A DNA stretch of 64,000 nt from Clostridiales bacterium PH28_bin88 (lineage in GTDB: Bacteria > Bacillota > PH28-bin88). The stretch is from assembly GCA_000987045.1 (NCBI GenBank), contig LAKY01000050.1, positions 1-64,000 on the forward strand, given 5' to 3'. Position numbers and translations under genes: made by a program. How positions within the stretch are numbered: the stretch's first letter is position 1; each line of letters opens with the position of its first letter. Below the pieces are notes generated by a model. It made no database searches and was not told the origin of the DNA. It was given only the letters and a program-made list of their open reading frames with translations. Shown here one piece after another: positions 16,081 to 25,250 of the stretch.

Positions 16081-16278
16081 ATGCTTCCCATCAAAATTGA
16101 CTTGAACCGCTGCAACGGTTGTGGGCTTTGCGAGAAGAACTGCCCGGGAGACCTCATCTTCATGCAGGACGGTCTTCCGGTGGTCAAGTATCCCGACGAG
16201 TGCTGGTTCTGCGGGGCATGCCGCATTGATTGTCCTGAAGCGTGTATTCAGATCGTTTTTCCGCTTTCGGTGGTCTAG
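16081..16278 (+). CDS. 2[4Fe-4S] ferredoxin, partner of the flavoprotein
   Basis: A 65-residue ferredoxin with two clusters: CNGCGLCEKNCP near residue 11 and CWFCGACRIDCP near residue 42. It is electron carrier or small subunit for the AprA-like flavoprotein 84 bases upstream. The ATG at 16081 has AAGGGG at correct spacing; a GTG at 16072 sits on the ribosome site. Confidence 0.9.
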   Translation: MLPIKIDLNRCNGCGLCEKNCPGDLIFMQDGLPVVKYPDECWFCGACRIDCPEACIQIVFPLSVV

Positions 16279-16404
16279 CTTTTGTTTTAACTTCTGGCCG
16301 TACCCGTCATCTTAAACGTCGAAGCCAATTCCCAACCTGTTTTTACCTTTATCGCTTGAATCCTTGGTCATGTACGAAAAAACTACCACTTGGGAGGTAG
16401 AAAA

Positions 16405-17901
16405 GTGTTAAGTGCCTCTATACAGGGGCTGGCGGCCCTCCTGACACCGACTTCAATGATATTCATGGTTTTGGGCGTGGCCTTCGGCATGTTTATCGGC
16501 TTCTTACCCGGCCTGGGTGGAATTGTGGCCATGGCTCTCTTATTACCGTTCACCATTGGCATGGAACCAGCGGCAGCTTTAGCCATGTTGCTGGGAGCGC
16601 ACGTGGCCACTATTTTCGGGAGTTCCATCACCGGGATCCTGTTTAATGTTCCCGGCGCTTCAAAAAGTATTGCCGTATGTTTCGACGGATATCCCATGAC
16701 CCAAAAGGGTGAGGGTGCGCGGGCGTTAGGAGCGTCAGCCATGGCTTCCCTTATTGGAGGCCTTATCGGGGCCGTGTTCCTCACCCTCAGCCTTCCTTTA
16801 ATGAAGGCGATCATGATGGCTCTGGGACCCGCCGAGTACTTTATGATGGCGCTTTGGGGATTATCAGTGATTGCCATGTTCAGCGGCGGATCTATCTTGA
16901 AAGGCCTGGCTGCCGCAGGATTTGGCCTACTGATTTCCTTTATCGGTATGGATCCGGTTAGCGGCACCGCTCGATTTACCATGGGTTCCCTGTTTTTGCT
17001 TGACGGGATCGAATTCGCGGTGGCGGTTATCGGCCTGTTCGCCATCTCTGAGATGATCGAGCTTTATATAAAGGGTGGTTCCATCGTAAAAGGCCAGTCG
17101 CTGGGGACTATGGGTACCGTTTGGACAGGTGTTTGGGATGTATTCCAGCACTGGGGTCTTGTACTTCGTTCCAGCCTTTTGGGCTTGTTTATCGGAGCCT
17201 TACCAGGTATTGGGGCAAGCGTGGGGAGCATTGCCGCTTACGCCCAGGCGGTGCAAACCTCCAAGCACCCGGAGAAGTTCGGCACCGGTACTGTGGAGGG
17301 GGTGATTGCACCAGAGGCCACCAATGCGGCGAACGAGGGAGGGGGCCTGGTTCCCACACTGGGTTTCGGAGTTCCGGGTGGGGAGAGTATGGCTATTCTC
17401 CTATCGGCATTTATTACCATGGGCGTGGCGCCGGGGGCGGAACTGCTGGCCAAGCGGATGGACCTGGTGTTCACCATGGTGTGGATTATCGTGATCGCCA
17501 ACGTCATTACCACCGGAATTGGCCTTCTTACCGCTAAGCACCTGGCTAAAATCAGCGGACTGCCTGGCAGTATTCTCATCCCGCTGGTGTTACCCATTAC
17601 CCTGGCAGGCGCCTATGCGGTGAAAGGGCGGATCGGAGACGTGGTGGTGGCTGTGATGTTCGGTTTTATCGGGTACCTGATGAAAAAATATGGTTACTCA
17701 AGGGCCGATATGGTGATCGGGATGGTCCTCGGCCTGATGGTGGAGCGGTACCTGCACATATCTATTAAACTATATGGCTCATGGTTCTTCATCACCAGAC
17801 CCTGGGCATTGCTTTTGTTGATAGCGGTGTTGTTTACCATAGCATACCCGTTTCTCCGCAACCGCCGGTCAAAAGACATCCCGGGAGGTGTCATCACATG
17901 A
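16405..17901 (+). CDS. tctA: tripartite tricarboxylate transporter, large permease TctA
   Basis: A 498-residue membrane protein with about twelve hydrophobic segments. TctA marks include FGMFIGFLPGLGGIVAMALL near the N-terminus, GSSITGILFNVPGASKS, GLFIGALPGIGASVGSIAAY, APEATNAANEGGGLVPTLGF and GVPGGESMAILLSAF. The GTG at 16405 lies 8 bases after GGGAGGT. TctABC systems import organic acids with a secreted binding protein; homologues (SlcHFG) carry sulfolactate in Paracoccus and Chromohalobacter. It overlaps tctB by 4 bases (ATGA). Confidence 0.95.
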   Translation: MLSASIQGLAALLTPTSMIFMVLGVAFGMFIGFLPGLGGIVAMALLLPFTIGMEPAAALAMLLGAHVATIFGSSITGILFNVPGASKSIAVCFDGYPMTQKGEGARALGASAMASLIGGLIGAVFLTLSLPLMKAIMMALGPAEYFMMALWGLSVIAMFSGGSILKGLAAAGFGLLISFIGMDPVSGTARFTMGSLFLLDGIEFAVAVIGLFAISEMIELYIKGGSIVKGQSLGTMGTVWTGVWDVFQHWGLVLRSSLLGLFIGALPGIGASVGSIAAYAQAVQTSKHPEKFGTGTVEGVIAPEATNAANEGGGLVPTLGFGVPGGESMAILLSAFITMGVAPGAELLAKRMDLVFTMVWIIVIANVITTGIGLLTAKHLAKISGLPGSILIPLVLPITLAGAYAVKGRIGDVVVAVMFGFIGYLMKKYGYSRADMVIGMVLGLMVERYLHISIKLYGSWFFITRPWALLLLIAVLFTIAYPFLRNRRSKDIPGGVIT

Positions 17902-18425
17902 AGTCCCGGACAGCTGATAATATTTCCGCTGTTGTGTTTTTATTGATTTTTATTGCTTTTGCGGTAATGAGTACTCAATACGGCCCGCGCGCCAGGCTGG
18001 TGCCACTACCGGTGGCGGGAGTTTCCGCCGTGATGGTGCTGATCCAGCTCATACTACAAAATGTTAAAGGCGGCTCCTTAAACCTGTCCGTGGATGCCGG
18101 GAAGCTGTTCAAAGCCCAAAATCCTCTTGAAAAAGAAGCCAAGAAGGGTTTTGCCGGGGAACAGCAACCATCCTCGATAAAAGCCCGTGACGGTAAAGAA
18201 TGGGGAGCTTTCTCGGTGGTTTTGACATTTTGGGTAATGATCATGTTGTTTGGGCTTGATTTGGCCACCTTACTTTTCGTTACCTTGTATTTCCGGGTAG
18301 TGAACAAGGAAAGATGGATTCGTTCATTGATCTGGGGGACCGGAACGTGGGCGGCTATCTACCTGCTCTTTACGGGGATCTTGCGTATCCAACTATATAA
18401 AGGGTTTCTGTTCGGCCTGTTTTAA
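17898..18425 (+). CDS. tctB: tripartite tricarboxylate transporter, small permease TctB
   Basis: A 175-residue TctB-family protein with four hydrophobic segments: near residues 8-25, 35-52, 108-130 and 148-165. Its length is typical of TctB. The ATG overlaps the tctA stop (ATGA), so it is coupled to tctA translation. It forms the small membrane subunit with TctA and receives substrate from the TctC lipoprotein that follows. Confidence 0.85.
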   Translation: MKSRTADNISAVVFLLIFIAFAVMSTQYGPRARLVPLPVAGVSAVMVLIQLILQNVKGGSLNLSVDAGKLFKAQNPLEKEAKKGFAGEQQPSSIKARDGKEWGAFSVVLTFWVMIMLFGLDLATLLFVTLYFRVVNKERWIRSLIWGTGTWAAIYLLFTGILRIQLYKGFLFGLF

Positions 18426-18557
18426 CCGGTGCCAGCGGACGAGCTATAGCCGAGCGGAGATGAGGGAGGTGATACTGGGACAGGCAAGTTTTGAAAAACG
18501 TATTTGATGGTACTAGGGAAGGACAGGTAAGTTGGGTTGATGAGAGGAGGAAGATTA

Positions 18558-19613
18558 ATGTTAGGAAAGAAAGCTCTAGTCGCCGTGGTGATGGTGCTGG
18601 CCCTGGTAATGACAGTGCTGGCCGGGTGCGGGGGAAAACAGTCTGCCCAGCAATCCGGGGGGGATCAAAAACCGGCTGCGGAAGAAAGTGTTTTGAAGGG
18701 AAAGACGCTTACCTTGATTGTGCCTCATAGTCCTGGCAAGGGTTTTGACACTTACGCCCGTATGGCGGCTCCGTTTATTGAGAAATACTCCGGCGCCACT
18801 GTAGTAGTCAAAAACGTGACCGGCGCAGGTGGTGTGGTGGGAACTAACGAGTTGTGGAATTCCAAGCCGGACGGGCTAACCTTCGGTTTTAGCAGCATCC
18901 CGTCGCTCCTGCTGGCTCAACTGTCCGGGGCGGAAGGTGTGCAGTTTGACGCCACAAAGTTCACCTACCTGGCCAGGATGGCCACAGAACCGCGGGTGTT
19001 TGCGGTAGGCGGCAAGTCCAAATTTAACAGCGTAGAGGACCTGAAGAACGCCGGCAGGCCGATCAAGTTCCCATCCCAGGGACTGGATGACGACTTCTTT
19101 ATCGTTTCGGTGATGGCCAAGGCCATGGGCTTTGAACTGCAACAGATTACCGGTTATGAAGGCAACGCTGATACTTCTCTGGCGGTGGTAAAGGGCGACG
19201 GTGACGGTCACATGACCGCCCTCAGCGACGCTGAACCCATGATCAAAGCGGGGGATAAAAAGCCGATTGTTTTTATCGCCAAGGAAAGGTTGAAAGACTA
19301 CCCCAACGTTCCAACAGCGCTTGAACTTACTACCGGTGAGGCTAACGAATTCATGAAGGTTGTCACCACCATGGTAGAAATGCACCGGTCCTTCTTTGGA
19401 CCTCCCGGCATGGACCCCAAAGCGGCCAAGGAACTCCGCACCGCTATTGAAAAGGCGTTGACCGACCCTGAACTGGTGAAGAAAGCGGCGGAGGGTAACA
19501 AACCCATCAACTTTATGCCAGGTGAACAAGCCCAGTGGGAAGTTGAGGCAATCGCAGCCAGCGCCCAGAAGATAGTTCCTGTGTTGAAGGAAGCAGTTGC
19601 CGCAGTCAAGTAA
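18558..19613 (+). CDS. tctC: tripartite tricarboxylate transporter, substrate-binding lipoprotein TctC
   Basis: A 351-residue Bug-family binding protein. A lipoprotein signal ends in VLAGC at residues 20-24, then a short Gln/Gly/Lys linker. The family start TLIVPHSPGKGFDTYARMAA, KNVTGAGGVVGTNELWN and FFGPPGMDPKAAKELR are present. The ATG at 18558 follows AGAGGAGGAAG. Bug proteins bind carboxylates such as citrate, aspartate or sulfolactate; the ligand here is unknown. It ends the Tct operon and is followed by a strong terminator. Confidence 0.92.
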   Translation: MLGKKALVAVVMVLALVMTVLAGCGGKQSAQQSGGDQKPAAEESVLKGKTLTLIVPHSPGKGFDTYARMAAPFIEKYSGATVVVKNVTGAGGVVGTNELWNSKPDGLTFGFSSIPSLLLAQLSGAEGVQFDATKFTYLARMATEPRVFAVGGKSKFNSVEDLKNAGRPIKFPSQGLDDDFFIVSVMAKAMGFELQQITGYEGNADTSLAVVKGDGDGHMTALSDAEPMIKAGDKKPIVFIAKERLKDYPNVPTALELTTGEANEFMKVVTTMVEMHRSFFGPPGMDPKAAKELRTAIEKALTDPELVKKAAEGNKPINFMPGEQAQWEVEAIAASAQKIVPVLKEAVAAVK

Positions 19614-19625
19614 CGAAGCCAAAGG

Positions 19626-19661
19626 CCTTGAAGGGGCTTGCTCCGTCCAGCCCCTTCAAGG
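19626..19661 (+). terminator. terminator after tctC
   Basis: A perfect 13-bp stem, CCTTGAAGGGGCT / AGCCCCTTCAAGG, with a ten-base loop is followed by TTTCTC. It closes the Tct operon. Confidence 0.8.
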
Positions 19662-19757
19662 TTTCTCAAGGAGAAAATCTGTAAGCCCCGGCCGATAGAG
19701 GCATGGCTGGTAGTTCTCAGAAAAGTGAATTGGTGTCGGGAAAGGAGTTCGATGTAA

Positions 19758-20279
19758 TTGCCGGGAACCATTCACGTTCGGTACGACTTGTGCACCGGTT
19801 GCAGGGCCTGCCAACTGGCGTGCGCCATCAGGAACGAGGGGATGGTATGGCCGGAAGCCGCGCGTATCCGGGTGCTCCAAGTGGGACCGGGGCCGCTGGA
19901 TATTCCCGTGTACTGCCACCGGTGTTCCGACCATCCTTGTATTGCGGCGTGCCCGCCAAAAGTACGCGCTCTCAGCTATCACCAGGACACCGGCGTAGTT
20001 TCAGTGGACCCGGAGCAATGTCTACGATCGAAATCAGCTAATTGTACCTGCTGTTTCCGGGCCTGCCGTGCTGGTGCGATCGCCTATCACCCCCGCACCG
20101 GCCTGCCCATGCACTGCAACTTGTGTGAGGGTAATCCTGCATGCGTTGAAGCGTGCGCTGCTCAGGCCCTGTCCTACGTACCGGGTTCAAGTTTTGACGG
20201 AAAACACTATGCCCGGCCTGTGGAAGACATCGTGTCCGACCTGTGCCTGCGACTTTACGGCCGGCGTGACGTAGGCTAG
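19758..20279 (+). CDS. AOR-associated polyferredoxin-like electron-transfer protein 1
   Basis: A 173-residue iron-sulfur protein of the HycB/DmsB type with about four [4Fe-4S] motifs: CTGCRACQLAC near residue 12, CHRCSDHPCIAAC near 53, CTCCFRACRAGA near 95 and CNLCEGNPACVEAC near 119. The TTG at 19758 lies 10 bases after AAAGGAG. Such subunits pair with tungsten aldehyde:ferredoxin oxidoreductases. It is followed 13 bases later by an AOR gene and should pass its electrons on. The same Fe-S-plus-AOR pairing, in reverse order, occurs at 53.7-56 kb. Confidence 0.9.
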   Translation: MPGTIHVRYDLCTGCRACQLACAIRNEGMVWPEAARIRVLQVGPGPLDIPVYCHRCSDHPCIAACPPKVRALSYHQDTGVVSVDPEQCLRSKSANCTCCFRACRAGAIAYHPRTGLPMHCNLCEGNPACVEACAAQALSYVPGSSFDGKHYARPVEDIVSDLCLRLYGRRDVG

Positions 20280-20292
20280 GGGGTAACGGAAG

Positions 20293-22104
20293 ATGGGAAC
20301 TTTCACAGCTAAGTTGGTGGAAATCGACCTTTCCACAGGGAAAATTGCTGCCCTCATCACTCCTGATCACTGGTCGCGAGACTTTATCGGCGGCCGCGGT
20401 TTAGGAGCCCGGATGCTTTGGGAGAGACAGCCAAGAGGGGTTGATCCGCTCGGCCCGGAAGCGGAGATGTATATCCTGGCGGGCCCGCTTACCGGCATTG
20501 TTCCCGGCGGGGCGCAAATCTGCCTTGTATTCAAGTCACCCTTGACGCAAAACACCATCGGATATTCCCTTACCGGTGCCAACTGGGGGACAGAACTCAG
20601 GTCAGCCGGTTGGGACGGCCTGATCCTTAAAGGAAGCGCCCCAACTCCGGTATACCTGTTGATCAAAAATGATAGGGTGGAACTGCGGGATGCCGGTCAC
20701 CTGTGGGGGCGTACTACCTTTGAGACCGAGAAGATCCTCAAAGAGGAGATTAAGGATCCTTTCGCCCGCGTCCTCAGCATTGGCCCTGCGGGGGAGAACC
20801 TGGTACGCTTTGCGTCAGTGCAGCAGGAATCATTCAGGTCAGCCGCCAGGGGCGGAACCGGGTGCGTTTGGGGTGCCAAAGGGTTAAAGGCAATTATTGT
20901 AAGAGGTACGGGGCCGATACCTGTTAACCGGCCGGAAGAGGCCTTCCTTGCCCGGAGAAAAATCGAGCGGGCTTTAATCGAAAGCCGCACTACAGTTCGT
21001 CGTGCTTATGATCTGGTGCGCTGGGGGGGCAGCATCACTCACCTCCCTCATTCCGATGAAGAGGACCTGGATGTACGCAATTACCAGGAAGGGACCTGGG
21101 AGGAGATCGACAAGGTGGGGGGGCTGGCATACGAATTGCGTTGCCGGGCCAAGACCAGGGGTTGTTTCGGCTGCCCTGTCAGTTGCATGCCCCTGGGCGT
21201 AATCAGGGAAGGGACTTTCTCCGGCAAGATAGTCTGTCCTGACCTGGATTCTACTTCCACCATCGGGCCCGGGTGCCTGGTAAATGACCTGGAGTCCATG
21301 GTCTACCTCAGCCGTTGGGGCGACGAGCAAGGAATCGATACCACTTCCCTGGGAAACGTGACCGGCTTTGCCATGGAGTGCTACGAAAAAGGCCTGCTGA
21401 CCCTTTCCGACCTGGACGGGATCGATTTAAAATGGGGCAGTGTTCCTGCCATGCTGGCGCTGTGGCAAAAGATCGTTCGCCGTGAAGGAATAGGAGATCT
21501 CCTGGCCCAAGGAGTGAGAAACGCGGCCAAGGTGATCGGCGGGGGTGCCGGGAGCTTTGCCATGCATGTAAAAGGCCTTGAATTCGCCGGGTTCACCCCT
21601 AAGGCCCACCGGGAACGGGGCTTGGAATACGCCGTTGCCGACCGGGGGGCGGCTCACCATTTTGGGAGCAAAACGAGCCACCTTTACCAGCGGACTTGGG
21701 CCGACTGTTTGACCGTATGTACATGGCAGCGCCGGATGATTACCCCGGAAATGTACATCGATTTACTTCACCCGGTGACCGGTTGGGATATCGGGCAGGA
21801 TGAGTGGCCCGTGGTGGCGGAGAGAATTTTGCTAACCGCTCGTTCCTATAACATCAGGGAGGGGACTGTACCCTTGCGCGATGACGTGCTCCCGGAAAGG
21901 GTGCATCATGAGCCAATGACCAAGGGCAAACAGGCAGGTGCCGTCTACCCGAAAGAACAGTTTGTGGCCGACCGCCTGGCATGGTACCAGGAACGCGGGT
22001 GTGACGCAGCAGGCATTCCCACCGCGGAAAGGCTGAGAGCCCTGGGTCTTGATTTTGTGATTCCCGACATGGAAGCAGCGCGTTCGCCAGCTTTGCGCAA
22101 CTAG
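20293..22104 (+). CDS. tungsten-containing aldehyde:ferredoxin oxidoreductase 1
   Basis: A 603-residue AOR-family enzyme, normal length. Residues 1-210 form the tungstopterin-binding N-domain (DFIGGRGLGARMLWE, LTGIVPGGAQICLVFKSPL, SIGPAGENLVRFASVQQE, AARGGTGCVWGAKGLKA). The [4Fe-4S] cysteines are CFGCPVSC near residue 295 and a fourth at about 475 (DCLTVCTW). AORs oxidise aldehydes to acids, or run in reverse, with ferredoxin. The ATG follows the ferredoxin gene by 13 bases. Unlike AOR module 2, no MoaD-like gene follows. Substrate is unknown. Confidence 0.95.
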   Translation: MGTFTAKLVEIDLSTGKIAALITPDHWSRDFIGGRGLGARMLWERQPRGVDPLGPEAEMYILAGPLTGIVPGGAQICLVFKSPLTQNTIGYSLTGANWGTELRSAGWDGLILKGSAPTPVYLLIKNDRVELRDAGHLWGRTTFETEKILKEEIKDPFARVLSIGPAGENLVRFASVQQESFRSAARGGTGCVWGAKGLKAIIVRGTGPIPVNRPEEAFLARRKIERALIESRTTVRRAYDLVRWGGSITHLPHSDEEDLDVRNYQEGTWEEIDKVGGLAYELRCRAKTRGCFGCPVSCMPLGVIREGTFSGKIVCPDLDSTSTIGPGCLVNDLESMVYLSRWGDEQGIDTTSLGNVTGFAMECYEKGLLTLSDLDGIDLKWGSVPAMLALWQKIVRREGIGDLLAQGVRNAAKVIGGGAGSFAMHVKGLEFAGFTPKAHRERGLEYAVADRGAAHHFGSKTSHLYQRTWADCLTVCTWQRRMITPEMYIDLLHPVTGWDIGQDEWPVVAERILLTARSYNIREGTVPLRDDVLPERVHHEPMTKGKQAGAVYPKEQFVADRLAWYQERGCDAAGIPTAERLRALGLDFVIPDMEAARSPALRN

Positions 22105-22215
22105 CAGGACCATCAGGTTACCGAAGCTGTAACCGGAATTAAAATTGTTCATGGTCCGTAGCGCGCAGTCTCTGGCAATAGTCGAGAAATGGTGGCAACA
22201 GGAGGACGCGGTTAG

Positions 22216-23427
22216 TTGGAAAACTGGCGAAGAAACCTTCTCCTATTGATGGTCTCTCAGTTGTTGTTCAGGGTGGCTCTTACCCTGGTGAAACCTTTTT
22301 TACCGCTCTACCTGCCTGAATTGGGAGTGACCGCTGCTCCGGAAATTGCCTTTTGGGCTGGTGCTCTTTCCTCGGTAAATTTTTTAGGACAGGCGTTATT
22401 CTCACCCATCTGGGGAAACTTATCGGACAGGTACGGGCGCAAGGCCATGGTAGTACGATGCACCCTGGCGGTAGGGGTTTTCAACCTCCTGATGGTCTTT
22501 GCGGGTAACGTATATCAACTCCTGGCCTTACGGTTCCTGATGGGCGCAATGGCGGGGTTCAATGCCGCCGCTGTAGCCCTGGTGGCAACCACTACCCCAG
22601 ACAAGCACCTGGGCTATGCCGTGGGCATGATCCAGACAGGGCAGATGGCAGGAACAGTATTCGGCCCGGCCATCGGGGGTGTACTGGCGGAACTGGGAGG
22701 ATACCGCGGAAGCTTTGTCGCCGCGGGGCTGATCAGCCTGTCTATTGCCCCCGTGTTAATCTTCGGAGTCAGGGAAGACTTTGTTCCCTCCGCCGCTAAA
22801 CGCAGCAAGCCTCCATTCAGTACGGGGCTACGTATTGTCTTCAACCGGCCCGTAATCCTGTTAATGCTAGTCGTGATCGTTGTAGCCCAGTTTGGTTTAC
22901 AAAGCTCTGATTCCCTAATGGCGCTATACGTTAAAGGCTTATACGAAGGGGAGTATCTCAACCTGGTGGTAGCGGGGGTGCTTGGTACAGCCGCGGTGGC
23001 CAACGTGCTGATGGCTCCCCTGCTGGGGAAACTGGGTGATCAATACGGCAGTGAACGGGTTTTAGTTTTATCGCTTTTCGGGTTAGCACTGGCCACCCTC
23101 CCCCAAGCCTTTGTATACCAGGTAGGCAGTTTGGCGCTGTTACGATTTCTTTCCGGTGCTTTCACCGGTGGAATTTTGCCCAACGTGCAAGCGGTGATCG
23201 GTCGGGCGACACCTGTAGAGAAACGGGGAAGCGTTTTCGGGGTCTATGCCAGCGCTACGGCCACAGGTAACTTCTTGGGTCCCATGCTGGGTGGTATCGT
23301 GGCTGCCGAGGTGGGAATACCTCCCGTCTTTGTACTGACTGGTGCATGCTTGCTTGCTACCGGATTGTTGTGCCTCGTATTTTTAGAAAAGGTGAGACAT
23401 GACCAAAAGCGCTCCTCCCCGGCTTAG
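22216..23427 (+). CDS. MFS transporter
   Basis: A 403-residue major facilitator with twelve predicted membrane helices. The loop 2-3 motif appears as GNLSDRYGRKAMVV near residue 70, and LLGKLGDQYGSERVL near 270 is its repeat in the second half. Closest in style to multidrug or sugar-efflux MFS proteins. The start is a TTG 6 bases after GGAGGAC. The substrate cannot be inferred; co-location with AOR and LVIVD genes suggests export or import of an island metabolite. Confidence 0.88.
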   Translation: MENWRRNLLLLMVSQLLFRVALTLVKPFLPLYLPELGVTAAPEIAFWAGALSSVNFLGQALFSPIWGNLSDRYGRKAMVVRCTLAVGVFNLLMVFAGNVYQLLALRFLMGAMAGFNAAAVALVATTTPDKHLGYAVGMIQTGQMAGTVFGPAIGGVLAELGGYRGSFVAAGLISLSIAPVLIFGVREDFVPSAAKRSKPPFSTGLRIVFNRPVILLMLVVIVVAQFGLQSSDSLMALYVKGLYEGEYLNLVVAGVLGTAAVANVLMAPLLGKLGDQYGSERVLVLSLFGLALATLPQAFVYQVGSLALLRFLSGAFTGGILPNVQAVIGRATPVEKRGSVFGVYASATATGNFLGPMLGGIVAAEVGIPPVFVLTGACLLATGLLCLVFLEKVRHDQKRSSPA

Positions 23428-23498
23428 GCCATCCGGAAACCTGGATCAATTCCGGCAGATTAGGTTTTTGTTAACAATTACCATCGGGGGTTGACAAA

Positions 23499-24614
23499 AT
23501 GGTGTTAAGGTTTTTGGGACATTGTGACCTTGACGGGCATGGGTCTAATATGCAACTGATGACCTCACGTGGTTACCTTTATGTGGGTCACTCGGTCAAA
23601 GAGATAGGAACAACTATAGTTGATGTCTCGGACCCGCGGCGGCCACGGGTATGCGGAGAGCTTCCCGGCTTCAAAAATACCAAGTCCGCCAAGGTGCAAG
23701 TCGCGGGGGACCTGCTGCTGGTAAGCTACGAGCAGCGGGGTCCCGAGGAGGCCGAAAGAACGGGCTTTGCGGTGTACGACATCAGTAAGCCCCGGCACCC
23801 TCGTGAGGTGGCGTACTACCATACGGGAGGTCAAGGAGTCCACAGGATGTGGTACACGGGAGAGCGTTACGCATATATTTCCGCGGTACCAGAAGGGTTT
23901 CGGGATCGCATGCTGATGATCTTTGACATGAAGGACCCGGAGTACCCTTGTGTGGCAGGACAGTGGTGGCTCCCAGGCCTTTGGGAAGCCGGCGGGGAAA
24001 CCCCTGATTTTCCACCGGGGCTGAAATGCCGCTTGCACCACGCCGTGGTCCACGGGAACAGGGCTTACATGGGACTGTGGGATGCCGGACTGGGTATTCT
24101 TGATATTTCCGATGTTGCCAAGCCAAAAGAGATCAGCCGGCTGACATGGGCGCCTTCTGACGGCGGGTGTACTCACACGGCGCTTCCTTTACCCAACAGG
24201 AACCTGCTGGTGGTGACCGATGAATCGCATCAACCGCGCTGCCAGGAGGTCCAGAAGCGGGTCAGGGTGATAGATATCAGTAATGAGCATGAACCGAAAG
24301 TCTTATCTAAATTTCCTGTGCCGGACGGGGACTTTTGCAACAAAGGGCTCCGGTTTGGTCCCCATAATCTCCATGAAAACCGTCCTGGTTCTTTCATCAG
24401 CGAAAACCGTATCTTCGTAACATATTACAATGCGGGTTTGCGGATTTACGACCTGACGGACCCGCAGGCACCCGCAGAGGCAGACCATTATATCCCGCCG
24501 GCACACCCCGGCACTGAGGCAGTGCAGGTGGATGACGTCTTCGTAGAAGCCAATGGATTGGTATACATCAGTGACAGGGTTGGTGGGGGGATTTACGTCC
24601 TGGAATTGAATTAG
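23499..24614 (+). CDS. LVIVD-repeat beta-propeller protein
   Basis: A 371-residue protein built of repeated strands of the LVIVD/selenium-binding-like propeller type: GTTIVDVSDPRRPRVCG, GFAVYDISKPRHPREVAYY, LMIFDMKDPEYPCVAGQ, LGILDISDVAKPKEISR, VRVIDISNEHEPKVLSKF and LRIYDLTDPQAPAEADHY. Each blade ends in a VDVSDP-like turn. No signal peptide is seen, so it is probably cytoplasmic. Conserved histidines (HYIPPAHPG, CRLHHAV, CTHTALPL) could bind a metal. Function is unknown; it is placed between a carrier and a chromate-type transporter. Confidence 0.8.
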   Translation: MVLRFLGHCDLDGHGSNMQLMTSRGYLYVGHSVKEIGTTIVDVSDPRRPRVCGELPGFKNTKSAKVQVAGDLLLVSYEQRGPEEAERTGFAVYDISKPRHPREVAYYHTGGQGVHRMWYTGERYAYISAVPEGFRDRMLMIFDMKDPEYPCVAGQWWLPGLWEAGGETPDFPPGLKCRLHHAVVHGNRAYMGLWDAGLGILDISDVAKPKEISRLTWAPSDGGCTHTALPLPNRNLLVVTDESHQPRCQEVQKRVRVIDISNEHEPKVLSKFPVPDGDFCNKGLRFGPHNLHENRPGSFISENRIFVTYYNAGLRIYDLTDPQAPAEADHYIPPAHPGTEAVQVDDVFVEANGLVYISDRVGGGIYVLELN

Positions 24615-24650
24615 CGGCTATTGAGAAAAACTTCCCGGAGGTGCTTTGCC

Positions 24651-25250
24651 ATGACAGTTGACGTACCCACCTCTCATCGAGGTTTGTTGCCTCTGCGACT
24701 CTTCAGCCTGTTTTTCCGCATCGGCGCTTTTACCATCGGGGGCGGGTATGCGATGGTTCCATTAATTGAGAAAGAGGTGGTAGGTCGCGGGTGGCTTAGC
24801 GAGGAGGAGTTTCTTGACACCCTGGCGGTTGCCCAGACCGTCCCGGGGGTGCTGGCGGTGAACACCGGCCTTTACGTGGGTTACCGGGCTGGCGGCCTGG
24901 CAGGCGCTTTGACGGCTACCCTGGGAGCGGTACTGCCTTCTTTCCTGATTATTTTGGCCATCGCTATGTTCATTCCTCGTTACCAGCAGATGGAAAATAT
25001 ACGCGACTTCTTTAAGGGGGCCCAACCCGTGGTGGTGGCGCTATTAGCAGGCGCTGCATACTTCCTGGGAAGAAAGTCCGTTAAAAGCTGGCGATCTGGG
25101 ATGATAGCGCTTGTGACGCTGGTAGCGGTGTGGTTCTATCACCTGGATCCCATCCTGGCGCTGATCGCCGGGGGGATTGCGGGAGGCGTGTGGCTGCAGC
25201 CTGCCCCGGTGGTTAAGGAGGGAGGCGAGGCCGGTGGGCATCCTGCTTAA
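24651..25250 (+). CDS. chromate transporter family (CHR), N-type half
   Basis: A 199-residue short CHR protein with about six membrane segments. The signature FRIGAFTIGGGYAMVPLIEKE, DTLAVAQTVPGVLAVNTGLY and GYRAGGLAGALTATLGAVLPS are present. The ATG at 24651 has GGAGGTG upstream. Half-size CHR proteins work as pairs; the second half overlaps it by 17 bases. CHR proteins are annotated as chromate efflux systems, but natural roles with sulfate-like anions are possible given the sulfur-rich context. Confidence 0.87.
   Translation: MTVDVPTSHRGLLPLRLFSLFFRIGAFTIGGGYAMVPLIEKEVVGRGWLSEEEFLDTLAVAQTVPGVLAVNTGLYVGYRAGGLAGALTATLGAVLPSFLIILAIAMFIPRYQQMENIRDFFKGAQPVVVALLAGAAYFLGRKSVKSWRSGMIALVTLVAVWFYHLDPILALIAGGIAGGVWLQPAPVVKEGGEAGGHPA

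Noticed and set aside
14302..16278. APS reductase AprAB
   Set aside because: The ferredoxin is only 65 residues, about half of AprB, and no sat or QmoABC genes are near.
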